Shown: positions 45,746-55,150, numbered from the stretch's first letter. The stretch is 64,000 bases of DNA from Panacibacter ginsenosidivorans (GCF_007971225.1 NZ_CP042435.1:2359501-2423500); one strand, 5' to 3'. The notes: generated by a model not told the origin, from the letters alone. A program made the numbers and translations.

Positions 45746-46648
45746 ATGTTGAATAATCAAAAGTTGAATCCTGTTTCACAATTTGCACTGTTAATAGCTT
45801 TGGTAGGTTTGGGTATGATCCTTCTTTCTATGTTTACGGGACTAATAGCGAATTACGTAATGCATATACCATTGTCCAAAATGCAGGAGGCTTTTTTAAA
45901 CCCTGAAAACATCATATTTTCAAGGCTGTTGCAGGTCTTCTCTTCTTTCCTGATGTGGGGTGTACCCGCCCTTGTGGTTGCAGCGGTTAGCGGCAAAGAC
46001 CCGATAAACCAGTTAGGCTGCAATGATACACTTAGTGGTAAACAAACATTTTTTGTAGTGCTTATGATGGTTGCCGGTATAATGATCGGTAATACACTTG
46101 CAGAATTGAACCGCTTGATACCACTTACCAAAGAGTTGGCAGATTCATTTCAAAAACTTGAAGATGCCTACAACCAGGGTGTAATGAGCATAGCCAATAT
46201 GAAAACAACCAACGATTATATTTTTTCACTTATGGTTTTAGCCGTTGTGCCGGCACTTTTTGAAGAAATGTTTTTCCGTGGCTGTCTGCAGCAGATCATG
46301 GTTTCATGGACAAGAAATGCTTTCATCGGTATTTTTATAACCAGCTTTATTTTCAGCGCCATTCATATCTCTTTTTATGGCTTTCTGCCACGCTTGTTTC
46401 TGGGATTATTGCTGGGGTATATTTTTTATTACAGCAAAAATCTCTGGTTAAGTGTAACAGCTCATTTTATTAATAATGCATTTAGCGTTACAGCTTTATA
46501 TAGCCTTAGCCGCGCTGGCAAATTAACGCCGGATGCGATGGAAGATTCGTACCCGCTATATTATGGTTTAATTGGAGTGGCTGCCATTCTAGCACTTTTT
46601 ATTGCTTTCAAAAAAGAATCAGACCGGTTGTTATTGCAGCCGGAATAA
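45746..46648 (+). CDS. CPBP-family intramembrane metalloprotease
   Basis: Integral membrane protease of the CPBP (CaaX protease and bacteriocin-processing, Abi) family, 300 residues and about eight membrane segments. The diagnostic motifs are present: EEMFFRGCLQQI with the double Glu and Arg, and FSAIHISFYGFLPRLFLG with the conserved His. A third conserved site HFINNAFSV follows. Substrate unknown. The DUF2007 gene begins 15 bases downstream. Confidence 0.9.
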   Translation: MLNNQKLNPVSQFALLIALVGLGMILLSMFTGLIANYVMHIPLSKMQEAFLNPENIIFSRLLQVFSSFLMWGVPALVVAAVSGKDPINQLGCNDTLSGKQTFFVVLMMVAGIMIGNTLAELNRLIPLTKELADSFQKLEDAYNQGVMSIANMKTTNDYIFSLMVLAVVPALFEEMFFRGCLQQIMVSWTRNAFIGIFITSFIFSAIHISFYGFLPRLFLGLLLGYIFYYSKNLWLSVTAHFINNAFSVTALYSLSRAGKLTPDAMEDSYPLYYGLIGVAAILALFIAFKKESDRLLLQPE

Positions 46649-46663
46649 AAACCGTAGCCTGTT

Positions 46664-46870
46664 ATGAAAGGATGGTATAAGTTATACATTACCCGCAACT
46701 ATGCAGAAGCCAGCATCATCAAAGGTATGCTGGAAGAGAACAGCATTGAGGTAGTGGTACTTAATAAGCTCGACAGCAGTTACCTCAACTTTGGCGATAT
46801 AGAATTATATGTTCCGCTTCACTTAAAAGAAATAGCCGTTGAACTGTTAAATAGTGCTTTGATGAATTAG
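46664..46870 (+). CDS. DUF2007 family protein
   Basis: A 68-residue soluble protein, MKGWYKLYITRNYAEASIIK onward, matching the small DUF2007 domain (putative signal-transducing protein, similar to the PII-like fold). The pattern of strand-helix-strand (GMLEENSIEVVVLNKLDSSY, IELYVPLHLKEIAVELL) fits. Probably co-transcribed with the CPBP protease. Confidence 0.85.
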   Translation: MKGWYKLYITRNYAEASIIKGMLEENSIEVVVLNKLDSSYLNFGDIELYVPLHLKEIAVELLNSALMN

Positions 46871-46876
46871 ATTGTA

Positions 46877-47130
46877 TGAGCCAGGGCTTTTGTATTTAAA
46901 TTAAGCATCGTTGCGTCGCACTCCTGTACTGCAGAATATATGTGGGTCATAGCGAGGAACGAAGGGCGGTCAATGTGTGTTGGTGCAACTTAGCTATCTG
47001 TTTAATGAGATTGCCACAGTTTTGCCACACATAAATCTTTGGGTAAAGCTTCGCAATGACGATAAAAGATAAGAACGTACAAGTGAGTGACACAACAAAA
47101 GATGCCATAAGTACTAATGCCTGTACATAA
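46877..47130. repeat. Dispersed repeat locus 21: A plus / B minus pair with a nested second repeat
   Basis: Core A on plus at 46910-46929 and core B on minus at 47077-47096. The 147-base spacer is longer than at other pairs and holds a different inverted repeat, GTCATAGCGAGGAACGAAGG at 46946-46965 and GCTTCGCAATGAC at 47048-47060, which looks like the widespread GTCATTGCGAGGAACGAAG repeat type. The full 278-base gap contains no gene. Confidence 0.85.
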
Positions 47131-47148
47131 AAAATACTCATTCAAATT

Positions 47149-50100
47149 TTACCTTTTCATAGCGGTGATCTTTGTCCCATTCCCTTCTGCAGATTTGAGT
47201 GTAATATTATAATGTATCTGTTGAGCTCTTTGCTGCATATTGTTCAAACCATTTCCCGGAGTTATCTTATTTTGAACAAACCCTTTGCCATCATCTTCAA
47301 CTGTAAGCACATTTTTATTATGCAACCTAGAGAAAGTAACAGTAATATTTTTACTTTCCGCATACTTTATACTGTTGTTGATGGCTTCTTTTGCAATGAG
47401 TAATAAATTTCTTTTTTCAGTTTTGTTAAGAACGGTATCACGTGCCGTATCATCTACATTAAAACTTATGTATATACCTGTTGCTTCTGCAACAGGGTGG
47501 GCAAACATGGCTAATCTTTTTAACAGATCACCTGCAGTATCACCGGCATCATCTAACACCCAGATCATATCTCTTAGACCAACGGATGCCTGCGTAAGTG
47601 ATTCTTTAATGTTTGCAAAATATTTTTTCTTTTCCGGCGATGTTTCGGCAAGATGTGTAAATATTTTTACGCTGTTAAGTGTGGCGCCAATATCATCATG
47701 AAGGTCTTCTGCAATTTCTTTTCGAATCTGGTGTTGCTTTCTAAGCTGGCTCAACCGGTAACCATAAAAGAAAGAGATAACCATTATTCCCAATAATATT
47801 AACGCTAATTTAAAATAGATTGTTTGATACCATTGGGGTACAACTAAAAATTCAATTGTTTGTGAGTCAGATGTAACACCATGCGCATTGTAAATTCTTC
47901 CCTGGAAATGGTATGTTCCCGGCGCAAGACCCGCAAGGGTAATTTCTTTTTTGGAGCCCATTTGTATCCAGCCATCATTTAATTCTTCAATTCTGTAAGC
48001 ATAGTTATCCCTGTTATTATTAGCATAATCAGGAGATATGATATGAAAAGTAACGGGCCCTGGTTTAATATTCAAATCTGAATTAACACCATTCAAGGAA
48101 TTTATTTCTGTTAATTCACCGTTTAATGCAGTGAAGATAATTTTGCCAACGTAAACAGGAATTCTTTTCGCAGCAGTATAATACCTGTTTTTTGCAATGC
48201 TGGTAAATCCATCAATGCCGCCAAAGAAAAGGTTGTTTCCAATTTTGCATGCAGATCTTTCATCAAATGCATCTGATTGCAAACCATCACTAAAAAAATA
48301 GGAAGAGCTGAGTGTGGATGAGAGATTGAATTTCATTAATCCTCTATTAGAAGAAACCCAGATTATGGAGTCGTTTTCACTAAGAATATTGTAAGTGGCA
48401 TTTGAAGCGAGGCCTTTTTTTTCAGTGTACGAAGTGAAGGAATTGTCTTTTACATCAAATCGGATCAGTCCATTTCCATAAGACGTAATCCAGAGATACC
48501 TGCCATCGTCATATAAGTCAAAAAAGAAATGCGGGGCGCCATGTTCATCATTTTCAATTTTGGGAAAAAAATTTACAAAGGAGTCTTTTAAAGGATTGTA
48601 TTTTGTAATGCTTTCATTGCATAGTAGCCAGATATTTCCAGATCTGTCACTTTTGATATTATGAATATTATCTTCATGTAAACAATTACTGGCATTAAGC
48701 TGACTCTTGAATTGTTTAAGTTTATGGTTCTTAATGTCCCATTTAAACAATCCCATGTCTTCCATACTGCCCAGTAAAATAATGGAGTCATTGTATTTTA
48801 AAAAAGTGGAAAAATAATTAAACTTTATAGGCATAAGCTCTTTAAAAACATATCCGGCATCCATGCATTGATAATGATCATTATTTACTTGAAGGAATAA
48901 TAATTGCTGAACAGAGGATACAAGAAATCCATTTTTATTAACTCTTATCAGCGTTTCCATCTCTCCGTATTTATCACTATTTAAGATACCTGATGTTGAA
49001 AAATTATTAATATTTATTTTAAAGAGGCCTGTTGAAGCACATGCGTAAATAAGAGAATCATTATCCGGGTATAACACATTTACCTGTTTTATCTCATTTA
49101 ACGTACCAGACTTGGCTTTATAAGCCTGGAAACGATATTCGTCATTAATGAAAAGGTTCAATCCCTTGGTGGTTGTTACCCATATATTTTCAAACACATC
49201 TTTATATATACAGTTAATATTATCATCCAGTATAGTATTGTAGAAGAAATCAGAATGAATGATCTTTTCCGGAGCGCTCTTTCCATTAGAAACAAAAATA
49301 CCTTTAGCAGTACCAACCCAATATCGCTCATCTCTGTCCTTAATTAAAGCCCGCACATCTGCATTTTCAAAAGACCTAAAAAAAGTATTATCGGTTGCAG
49401 AAGGTATGTATTTGTTGCTCTGATACAGAATATGCTTTAACCCCTTGCTTGAGCATACATAAATGCTGTTAGGCTTATCAACGAAAAGACCAGTTACATT
49501 GAAAGTTTCATCAGCCTTGATGCCCAGTTGTTCTTTGGAAATAGTTGTGACCATTTTTTTGGTCTTCATATTATAAATAATGATTCCATTATTTTCTGCT
49601 ATCAGCCAAATGTTACCTATAGAATCCAGGCCGGTAAATGATATATTCAACTCTATGTTTTTATTAAACGGGTTTTCAATAAAAGCTCTATAACTATTAT
49701 CCCTGCTGTTGTAAACATTGAAGCCGTAATATGTGCCGATCCATAATTCCTGCTGTGGTGACCAGGCAAGACACCGCACCCAGTTAGTTATAAGTTTATT
49801 TTTTGCAGCACTATCAGCTTTTAGTCTTTGTTCAATTCTAAAATTCTCAGGATTTAATTGATCCACACCACCTAAAGCAGATGCGATCCAAAGTCTTCCT
49901 TTATTGTCTTTTGCAATACCTGTTACATAATTTTCACTTAATCCATTATTTTTTAACGGATCTTTTTTCACAGCAATAAAATCATTTCCATCAAACCGGT
50001 TTAAGCCTTCCTGTGTCGCAATCCATATAAATCCATAATTATCCTGCACAATTTTATTAGCATTATAAGAACTCAACCCATTATTAAAAGAGTAGGTGCG

Positions 50101-50211
50101 AAATTGAAAGTGTTGGGCGTTTGAAACAGTAATACATAGAGAGAAAAGTGCTGTGAGGATAAGCCAATGATACATAGGTTTAAAACAAACAGGTTTCATC
50201 TTATAAATCAT
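47149..50211 (-). CDS. Two-component sensor kinase with extracellular beta-propellers
   Basis: Membrane histidine kinase of 1020 residues with the common Bacteroidota layout: signal peptide or anchor (about 12-32), two Reg_prop-type seven-bladed propellers (repeats such as GFIWIATQEGLNRFDG and NIWVTTTKGLNLF), a Y_Y_Y domain (NYAYRIEELNDGWIQMGSKK, in parts), one membrane helix (about 790-810), then HisKA_3 with the phospho-acceptor His in EDLHDDIGATLNSVKIFTHL. The N-box is AKEAINNSIKYAESKNI and the G1 box VEDDGKGFVQN. No response-regulator domain or adjacent regulator gene. Such kinases usually sense polysaccharide or envelope signals; the ligand is unknown. Confidence 0.93.
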   Translation of the reverse strand: MIYKMKPVCFKPMYHWLILTALFSLCITVSNAQHFQFRTYSFNNGLSSYNANKIVQDNYGFIWIATQEGLNRFDGNDFIAVKKDPLKNNGLSENYVTGIAKDNKGRLWIASALGGVDQLNPENFRIEQRLKADSAAKNKLITNWVRCLAWSPQQELWIGTYYGFNVYNSRDNSYRAFIENPFNKNIELNISFTGLDSIGNIWLIAENNGIIIYNMKTKKMVTTISKEQLGIKADETFNVTGLFVDKPNSIYVCSSKGLKHILYQSNKYIPSATDNTFFRSFENADVRALIKDRDERYWVGTAKGIFVSNGKSAPEKIIHSDFFYNTILDDNINCIYKDVFENIWVTTTKGLNLFINDEYRFQAYKAKSGTLNEIKQVNVLYPDNDSLIYACASTGLFKININNFSTSGILNSDKYGEMETLIRVNKNGFLVSSVQQLLFLQVNNDHYQCMDAGYVFKELMPIKFNYFSTFLKYNDSIILLGSMEDMGLFKWDIKNHKLKQFKSQLNASNCLHEDNIHNIKSDRSGNIWLLCNESITKYNPLKDSFVNFFPKIENDEHGAPHFFFDLYDDGRYLWITSYGNGLIRFDVKDNSFTSYTEKKGLASNATYNILSENDSIIWVSSNRGLMKFNLSSTLSSSYFFSDGLQSDAFDERSACKIGNNLFFGGIDGFTSIAKNRYYTAAKRIPVYVGKIIFTALNGELTEINSLNGVNSDLNIKPGPVTFHIISPDYANNNRDNYAYRIEELNDGWIQMGSKKEITLAGLAPGTYHFQGRIYNAHGVTSDSQTIEFLVVPQWYQTIYFKLALILLGIMVISFFYGYRLSQLRKQHQIRKEIAEDLHDDIGATLNSVKIFTHLAETSPEKKKYFANIKESLTQASVGLRDMIWVLDDAGDTAGDLLKRLAMFAHPVAEATGIYISFNVDDTARDTVLNKTEKRNLLLIAKEAINNSIKYAESKNITVTFSRLHNKNVLTVEDDGKGFVQNKITPGNGLNNMQQRAQQIHYNITLKSAEGNGTKITAMKR

Positions 50212-50299
50212 TACCTAAAAGATATTATGATTTATCCACTAAAACAATTATATTGTAAGAACAACCAATAATTCGTAACCGCCGCTAATCTCTATCCTC

Positions 50300-51613
50300 A
50301 TGGCCAATTCTAATCCCACACACGAATGGACAATCATGATTTATATGAATGTGGAACCCGAAGGGTTCGAAATGAGCTTTAAAAAAAATTTGCAGGAAAT
50401 ATGTTCAATAGGTAGCACTTCAGCAATAAAGATAATTATAGTAGCAGATCGCAATCCAAATAAAAAAGGCAGGCTTTCAAAAAATTTTCTGCCGAAAATA
50501 TACGAGATCGAAACAAAAATAGGAGCTATAGCCCGGAAAAAAGTTCGCAAGACTATAAGAAGGGAAAGACTTGGCTCACCACAAACACTCGAAGATTTCT
50601 TATCCTTTTGTAAGAGCAGGTATCCTGCTAAAAAATACATGCTTTCCTTTTGGGATCATGGAGCCGGTACCGCCGTTGCTGCCAGCCCAGATCCTGGCAG
50701 TAATAGAGGGGGCAGGCAAGATGCTTTATACACAAAAGAAATCTTCACCGCTATTAAAAAAACGATTAACCAGGTTGACATTATTGCATTTGATGCATGC
50801 TGGATGCAAATGCTGGAAAATGCTTATACATTAAGAGCCTGTGCAAAATACCTGGTAGCAAGTCAAAACCTGGCATCTCTTCAGGGATTTGGATATTATA
50901 TGTTTCTAAAACACCTTAGCAAAAACTCTTCATCATCTCCGCTGGAAGCCGCTACATTACTTATAAAGTCATCCTATCTTAAAGTAACTGAAAATGTTAA
51001 AGCAAAAACTCCTGAAAAGCTTATAAAATTATTTTATCATAAAATTTACGATGACAAAACTTTTACATTATCGTGCATCAAGCTTGACCAGATTGAAAGA
51101 TTTGCAGAAAAAATAAATGATCTGGCTGCAGTGTTTCTAAAAAATAGTGAAAAGCTTTTTCCACATATACAGACCGCAAGATTCTTATGTCTTTCTTATT
51201 TTGATGAGGAAGACCCCTCAGGTTATAATCTTAAAACAATAGATCTGATTTATTTTTTAAAAAAACTGCTTGATTCAAAATTTGAATCTGATAACGATAA
51301 AAAAATGTTCGTACCAATTGCAGAACAGATTGTTGACATAATTGAGTATGCGGAAATATGTCTCATTGCATATAAGGAAATAGGATCTGTTATAAGTGAT
51401 GAAAATGCAACAGAGAAAAGATGGGGTGCGCATGGCTTCTCTATATTTTTCCCGGAACATTTTTTTGAATGGGAGTTATATAAAAAACGAGAAGGCTGGT
51501 ATTATGAAAAAGACTCCAACATACAGCTGTTATTCGCAGAAAAAAATAAGTGGAAAAGTTTTTTGTATTTCTATTTCCAATATGTCAAAAAAGTAACAAG
51601 TAAAAATTGGTAA
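50300..51613 (+). CDS. Clostripain-like cysteine protease (family C11)
   Basis: Cysteine protease of family C11, 437 residues, with the catalytic pair His120 in SFWDHGAGTAV and Cys167 in FDACWMQMLENAY. The N-terminus WTIMIYMNVEPEGFE fits the family start (W-T-hydrophobic-MvYMa). No signal peptide is visible, so it may be intracellular unless exported by another route; many family members are secreted. It is divergent from the large sensor kinase with 88 bases between the start codons. Confidence 0.85.
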   Translation: MANSNPTHEWTIMIYMNVEPEGFEMSFKKNLQEICSIGSTSAIKIIIVADRNPNKKGRLSKNFLPKIYEIETKIGAIARKKVRKTIRRERLGSPQTLEDFLSFCKSRYPAKKYMLSFWDHGAGTAVAASPDPGSNRGGRQDALYTKEIFTAIKKTINQVDIIAFDACWMQMLENAYTLRACAKYLVASQNLASLQGFGYYMFLKHLSKNSSSSPLEAATLLIKSSYLKVTENVKAKTPEKLIKLFYHKIYDDKTFTLSCIKLDQIERFAEKINDLAAVFLKNSEKLFPHIQTARFLCLSYFDEEDPSGYNLKTIDLIYFLKKLLDSKFESDNDKKMFVPIAEQIVDIIEYAEICLIAYKEIGSVISDENATEKRWGAHGFSIFFPEHFFEWELYKKREGWYYEKDSNIQLLFAEKNKWKSFLYFYFQYVKKVTSKNW

Positions 51614-51689
51614 TTTGTTAGGAAATAAACGAAGAAAAATAGGTGCAAATCTTATACTGATAATGAACTGCTGCTATTTCTTTGAAAGA

Positions 51690-51740
51690 TGAAGTGATTG
51701 CGACGCAACGATGCTGCCATGAAACACTGCAGCTTGTACT
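51690..51740 (-). repeat. Dispersed repeat locus 22: core A variant, minus
   Basis: Minus-strand core at 51690-51709 (plus strand GAAGTGATTGCGACGCAAC), right arm GATGCTGCCATGAAACACTG...TTGTACTAAA. It follows another minus copy, so it is unpaired. Confidence 0.85.
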
Positions 51741-51821
51741 AAAAAAAATGCAGCATTCATTCAGGCAAAAATAAACTAACGAATAACTAAATAAAACATA
51801 AGCTGGTATCAAAATATTTTT

Positions 51822-52637
51822 TTACTTCTTCCCCCACCCCCATTTCAAAAAATCAGGAAAGGCCTTGCCCCATGTAAAGACATCATGCCTGCCCTCGGGC
51901 AACTCGAGGTAACGAATAGATTTCTCAGGATAACCTTTTAAGTGGAGTTCTTTTATAAGATCAAGAGTATCATCGATAGAATCTATAATGCCATTATGGT
52001 TACGGTCTTTTGTTTCATCCAGTGCGCCACATTCAAAAAAGAATTGCAGCCATTCATGATATTCACCTTCTCTAATTTGCTTGTGCATGATGCGGTTAAC
52101 CGCATCATTATAACCGTGCTTATAACTTTTGTTGCGCCACCAGAATGAACCACTGAATAACCCAACTTTATTAAACTCCTGCGGATGATTCCAGACAATA
52201 TCCAAAGCACTTAAAGCCCCAAGAGAAAAACCTGCAAAAGATTTTTCTTTGAAGGAAGCCACCCTATAAGTGTCGTGAATGAACGGTAATAATTCTTCAA
52301 AGACAAACTGCGTGTAAGCCATTGCCCTCGCACCTCTGCCTTGATAATCCGGCTCATTTGCTGTACCATATTCCATCTTGCGTTCAAGGCCGCAATGTAT
52401 ACCAATGCACATCAATGGATCAATGGTGTCTTCGATTATAAGTTTATCAAGTATTTCATCAAAAGGCATCTTGGGGAGATCCTGTCCGTCATTTATCAGC
52501 AACAGGCTCATTTGCTCAGGATGTTGTACGCTTTTTGGCAAGTATGCATCAACAATTACATCTCTTTCAAGAAAGGAAGAAGTGACAATATTTTGTTCAA
52601 CCAATATTCCATCAGCCATTAGTTTCTCATCAGCCAT
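51822..52637 (-). CDS. Alpha/beta-hydrolase-fold esterase
   Basis: Putative esterase of the esterase-D/enterochelin esterase-like group, 271 residues without signal peptide. The nucleophile elbow is SFAGFSLGALSA (GxSxG), and further family features are SLLLINDGQD, YTQFVFEELLPFIHDTYR and GRHDVFTWGKAFPDFL with the catalytic His. A short Asp/Asn-rich insert (DETKDRNHNGIIDSIDDT) looks like a calcium-binding loop. It is divergent from the ATP-grasp gene by 120 bases, suggesting a shared function with the two ligases there. Confidence 0.85.
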   Translation of the reverse strand: MADEKLMADGILVEQNIVTSSFLERDVIVDAYLPKSVQHPEQMSLLLINDGQDLPKMPFDEILDKLIIEDTIDPLMCIGIHCGLERKMEYGTANEPDYQGRGARAMAYTQFVFEELLPFIHDTYRVASFKEKSFAGFSLGALSALDIVWNHPQEFNKVGLFSGSFWWRNKSYKHGYNDAVNRIMHKQIREGEYHEWLQFFFECGALDETKDRNHNGIIDSIDDTLDLIKELHLKGYPEKSIRYLELPEGRHDVFTWGKAFPDFLKWGWGKK

Positions 52638-52757
52638 ATTTTCAAAAATAAGGAATGTGCAACAAAAAGAATTTTATGTTACCAACGCATTAAATTCAGA
52701 TTAGTTTTTATAAATTGTCTCTCTAACACAAATTTTTAAAATTAAATCTATCTGCAT

Positions 52758-53711
52758 ATGAAAAAGATCGGCATCCTTCACGGGCAGGAACGCACATTTC
52801 CTCAGGCATTTGTAGAACGGGTTAACAGCAAGAATGTAGAAGGTATTCATGCAGAGCCTGTTCGCATAGATAAGGTAATGCAGGGCGTGGCTACAGATTA
52901 TGCTGTAATTATTGACCGCATAAGCCAGGATGTACCGTTTTACAGGGCCTACCTCAAAAATGCGGCGATCTGCGGTACGGCGGTTATCAACAACCCTTTC
53001 TGGTGGAGCGCTGATGAGAAATTCTTCAATAATTGTCTTGCGACAAAAATCAACGTGCCGGTTCCCAAAACTGTTATCCTTCCTTCGAGAGACTTACCCA
53101 CAGATACTTCTGAAAATTCTTTCGCCAATCTTGCTTACCCGCTCGATTGGGAAAATATTTTTAAATACATCGGCTTTCCCGCATACATGAAACCCTTTGC
53201 CGGCGGCGGCTGGAAGAATGTGTACAAGCTAAACAGTGTAGAAGATTTTTTTGATAAACATGCAGAGACCGGTCAGCTGGTAATGCTGCTCCAGGAAGAA
53301 ATTGTGTTCGATGAATATTACCGTTGTTATTGCATCGGCGGCAAATATGTGCGCATCATGCCTTACGAACCACGCAATCCGCATCACCTGCGTTATGTGG
53401 CAAGCTTCTCTCCTTCACCTGAGCGTTTGCAACAGATGGAAGAAATTGTATTGCGCATCAATAAATATTTAGGCTACGATTTCAATACAGTGGAATTAGC
53501 ACTTCGTGATGGCGTTCCTTATGCCATTGATTTCTGTAACCCTGCGCCAGATGCGGATCGCAATAGCGTAGGCGAAGAAAATTTTGCCTGGGTGGTAGAA
53601 ACGGCAGCCAATTATGCAATTGAAAAAGCTTTGACTTATGTAGAAGGAAAAGATAATCTTACCTGGGGTGAGTATATAAAGCGCGGTGCCAATAAAGAGC
53701 CATTATTTTGA
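52758..53711 (+). CDS. ATP-grasp ligase-like protein
   Basis: Predicted ATP-grasp enzyme of 317 residues, which would join a carboxylate to an amine through an acyl-phosphate. N-terminal domain MKKIGILHGQERTFPQAFVE; the nucleotide lysine is in AYMKPFAGGGWKNVYKL. The conserved hinge is LQEEIVFDEYYRCYCIGGKYVRI and the metal-binding end is NTVELALRDGVPYAIDFCNPAPDAD. The relationship is to RimK/glutathione-synthetase-like enzymes, but the substrate is unknown. The GCS2-like ligase gene follows 91 bases on, with repeat locus 23 between. Confidence 0.85.
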   Translation: MKKIGILHGQERTFPQAFVERVNSKNVEGIHAEPVRIDKVMQGVATDYAVIIDRISQDVPFYRAYLKNAAICGTAVINNPFWWSADEKFFNNCLATKINVPVPKTVILPSRDLPTDTSENSFANLAYPLDWENIFKYIGFPAYMKPFAGGGWKNVYKLNSVEDFFDKHAETGQLVMLLQEEIVFDEYYRCYCIGGKYVRIMPYEPRNPHHLRYVASFSPSPERLQQMEEIVLRINKYLGYDFNTVELALRDGVPYAIDFCNPAPDADRNSVGEENFAWVVETAANYAIEKALTYVEGKDNLTWGEYIKRGANKEPLF

Positions 53712-53761
53712 GCCGGGCTTTTGAATAAGCATTAGACTTTTCTTGCGTCGCACTCTTGTGC
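53710..53761 (+). repeat. Dispersed repeat locus 23: core A, plus orientation
   Basis: Core at 53742-53761 (CTTGCGTCGCACTCTTGTGC), left arm GAGCCGGGCTTTTGAATAAGC at 53710. As at locus 19 it adds a false N-terminal extension (MRRTLVRL) to the next reading frame. Confidence 0.92.
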
Positions 53762-53802
53762 GTTTAGTTCTTTTATCAATAAATAAAAAATCAGGTAGCC
53801 TT

Positions 53803-54912
53803 ATGGCAAATCTCAGTTATAAACATTTTACTATTGGTGTGGAAGAAGAGTACATGGTGCTCGACCCGCAAACGCGTGAACTAAAAAGCCATGAGCAAAA
53901 GATCGTTACCGAGGGTCAAAAAGTTATTAAGGACAAAGTAAAGGCAGAAATGCACCAGGCTGTTGTAGAAGTAGGTACAGACATCTGCCAGGATATTGAT
54001 GAAGCATATAAAGATGTGGCAACATTGCGTGGTACTATTTCACAAATTGCCGGTGATCTTGGATTATGGATCGGTGCTTCAGGTACACATCCATTCAGTC
54101 ATTGGGAAAGCCAGTTGATAACAGATCATGTACGCTATAACCAAATTGTGAATGAGCTACAGGAAGCTGCAAGAAGTAATCTCATCTTTGGCTTGCATGT
54201 ACATGTAGGCATGGAAGACCGTAAGATGGCTATTCATCTTGCCAATTCTGCAAGATATTTTTTACCGCATGTTTATGCATTAAGCACCAACTCCCCGTTC
54301 TGGGAAGCAAGAAAGACAGGCTATAAATCTTTTCGCACAAAAGTATTTGATAAGTTTCCACGCACCGGTATTCCCGATTATTTCGAAAGTATAGAAGCTT
54401 ACGAGAGTTATGTAAACCTGCTTATCAAAACAAATTGTATAGATAATGCAAAAAAAATCTGGTGGGATCTTCGGGTGCATCCATTCTTCAATACAGTTGA
54501 GTTTCGTATTTGCGATGTACCAATGACTATTAATGAAACGATTGCTATTGCTGCATTGTTCCAGGCAATATGCGCTAAGCTCTATAAACTGCGCAGTCAG
54601 AATATGAATTTCATGATGTATCAAAGAGCTTTACTTAATGAAAATAAATGGCGTGCCAGCCGTTATGGCATTGATGGAACACTAATTGATTTTGGAAAAG
54701 AAAGTGAAGTAAACACACGTGTACTTATTTATGAGTTGCTCGATTTTGTTGACGATGTGGTAGATCAGTTGGGAAGCCGTCATGCAATAAATCTTGTGCA
54801 TAAAATTCTTGAAAATGGTACAGGCGCAGACAGGCAGTTGGCTGCATATGAGCAAAACAACAGTCTTATAGATGTAGTTGATTATATACACGACCAGTTT
54901 TTAGTGCCCTGA
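53803..54912 (+). CDS. Carboxylate-amine ligase, GCS2/YbdK family
   Basis: Member of the glutamate-cysteine ligase family 2 (YbdK type), 369 residues from ATG 53803. It would activate a glutamate-like carboxylate with ATP and couple it to an amine. Hallmarks: FTIGVEEEYMVLDP with the metal-site glutamates, AEMHQAVVEVGTDIC, GLHVHVGMEDR, WWDLRVHPFFNTVEFRICD and the end ENKWRASRYGIDGTLIDF. YbdK itself has only weak glutamate-cysteine ligase activity, so the true reaction is open. Linked to the ATP-grasp and the divergent esterase genes. Strong terminator downstream. Confidence 0.9.
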   Translation: MANLSYKHFTIGVEEEYMVLDPQTRELKSHEQKIVTEGQKVIKDKVKAEMHQAVVEVGTDICQDIDEAYKDVATLRGTISQIAGDLGLWIGASGTHPFSHWESQLITDHVRYNQIVNELQEAARSNLIFGLHVHVGMEDRKMAIHLANSARYFLPHVYALSTNSPFWEARKTGYKSFRTKVFDKFPRTGIPDYFESIEAYESYVNLLIKTNCIDNAKKIWWDLRVHPFFNTVEFRICDVPMTINETIAIAALFQAICAKLYKLRSQNMNFMMYQRALLNENKWRASRYGIDGTLIDFGKESEVNTRVLIYELLDFVDDVVDQLGSRHAINLVHKILENGTGADRQLAAYEQNNSLIDVVDYIHDQFLVP

Positions 54913-54939
54913 TATTAAATGGCTGTTTTCCCCCTGCTT

Positions 54940-54986
54940 AATGTTGCCTGTTCAAAAATTATTTTTGGCAGGCAACATTTTTTTTT
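54940..54986 (+). terminator. Terminator after the GCS2-like gene
   Basis: AATGTTGCCTG (54940-54950) pairs with CAGGCAACATT (54969-54979), followed by a run of seven T. The loop contains CAAAAATTATTTTTG, which extends the fold. Confidence 0.85.
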
Positions 54987-55079
54987 AGGATGATGCATTT
55001 CACTGCGCAAAGAATTGATACGGCAGATATTTCCTTAGGACTACCATACAGTTTATTTAAGAAGGGAAATTGATTTGTT

Positions 55080-55130
55080 GTACCAGCACCAGAAGATGAA
55101 TGGGACATTCGTTGCGTCGCACACTTGTAC
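55080..55130 (+). repeat. Dispersed repeat locus 24: core A, plus orientation
   Basis: Core at 55111-55130 (GTTGCGTCGCACACTTGTAC), left arm TGTACCAGCACCAG, in the gap between convergent genes. Confidence 0.88.
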
Positions 55131-55150
55131 TGCAACAACACTTTTCATCA

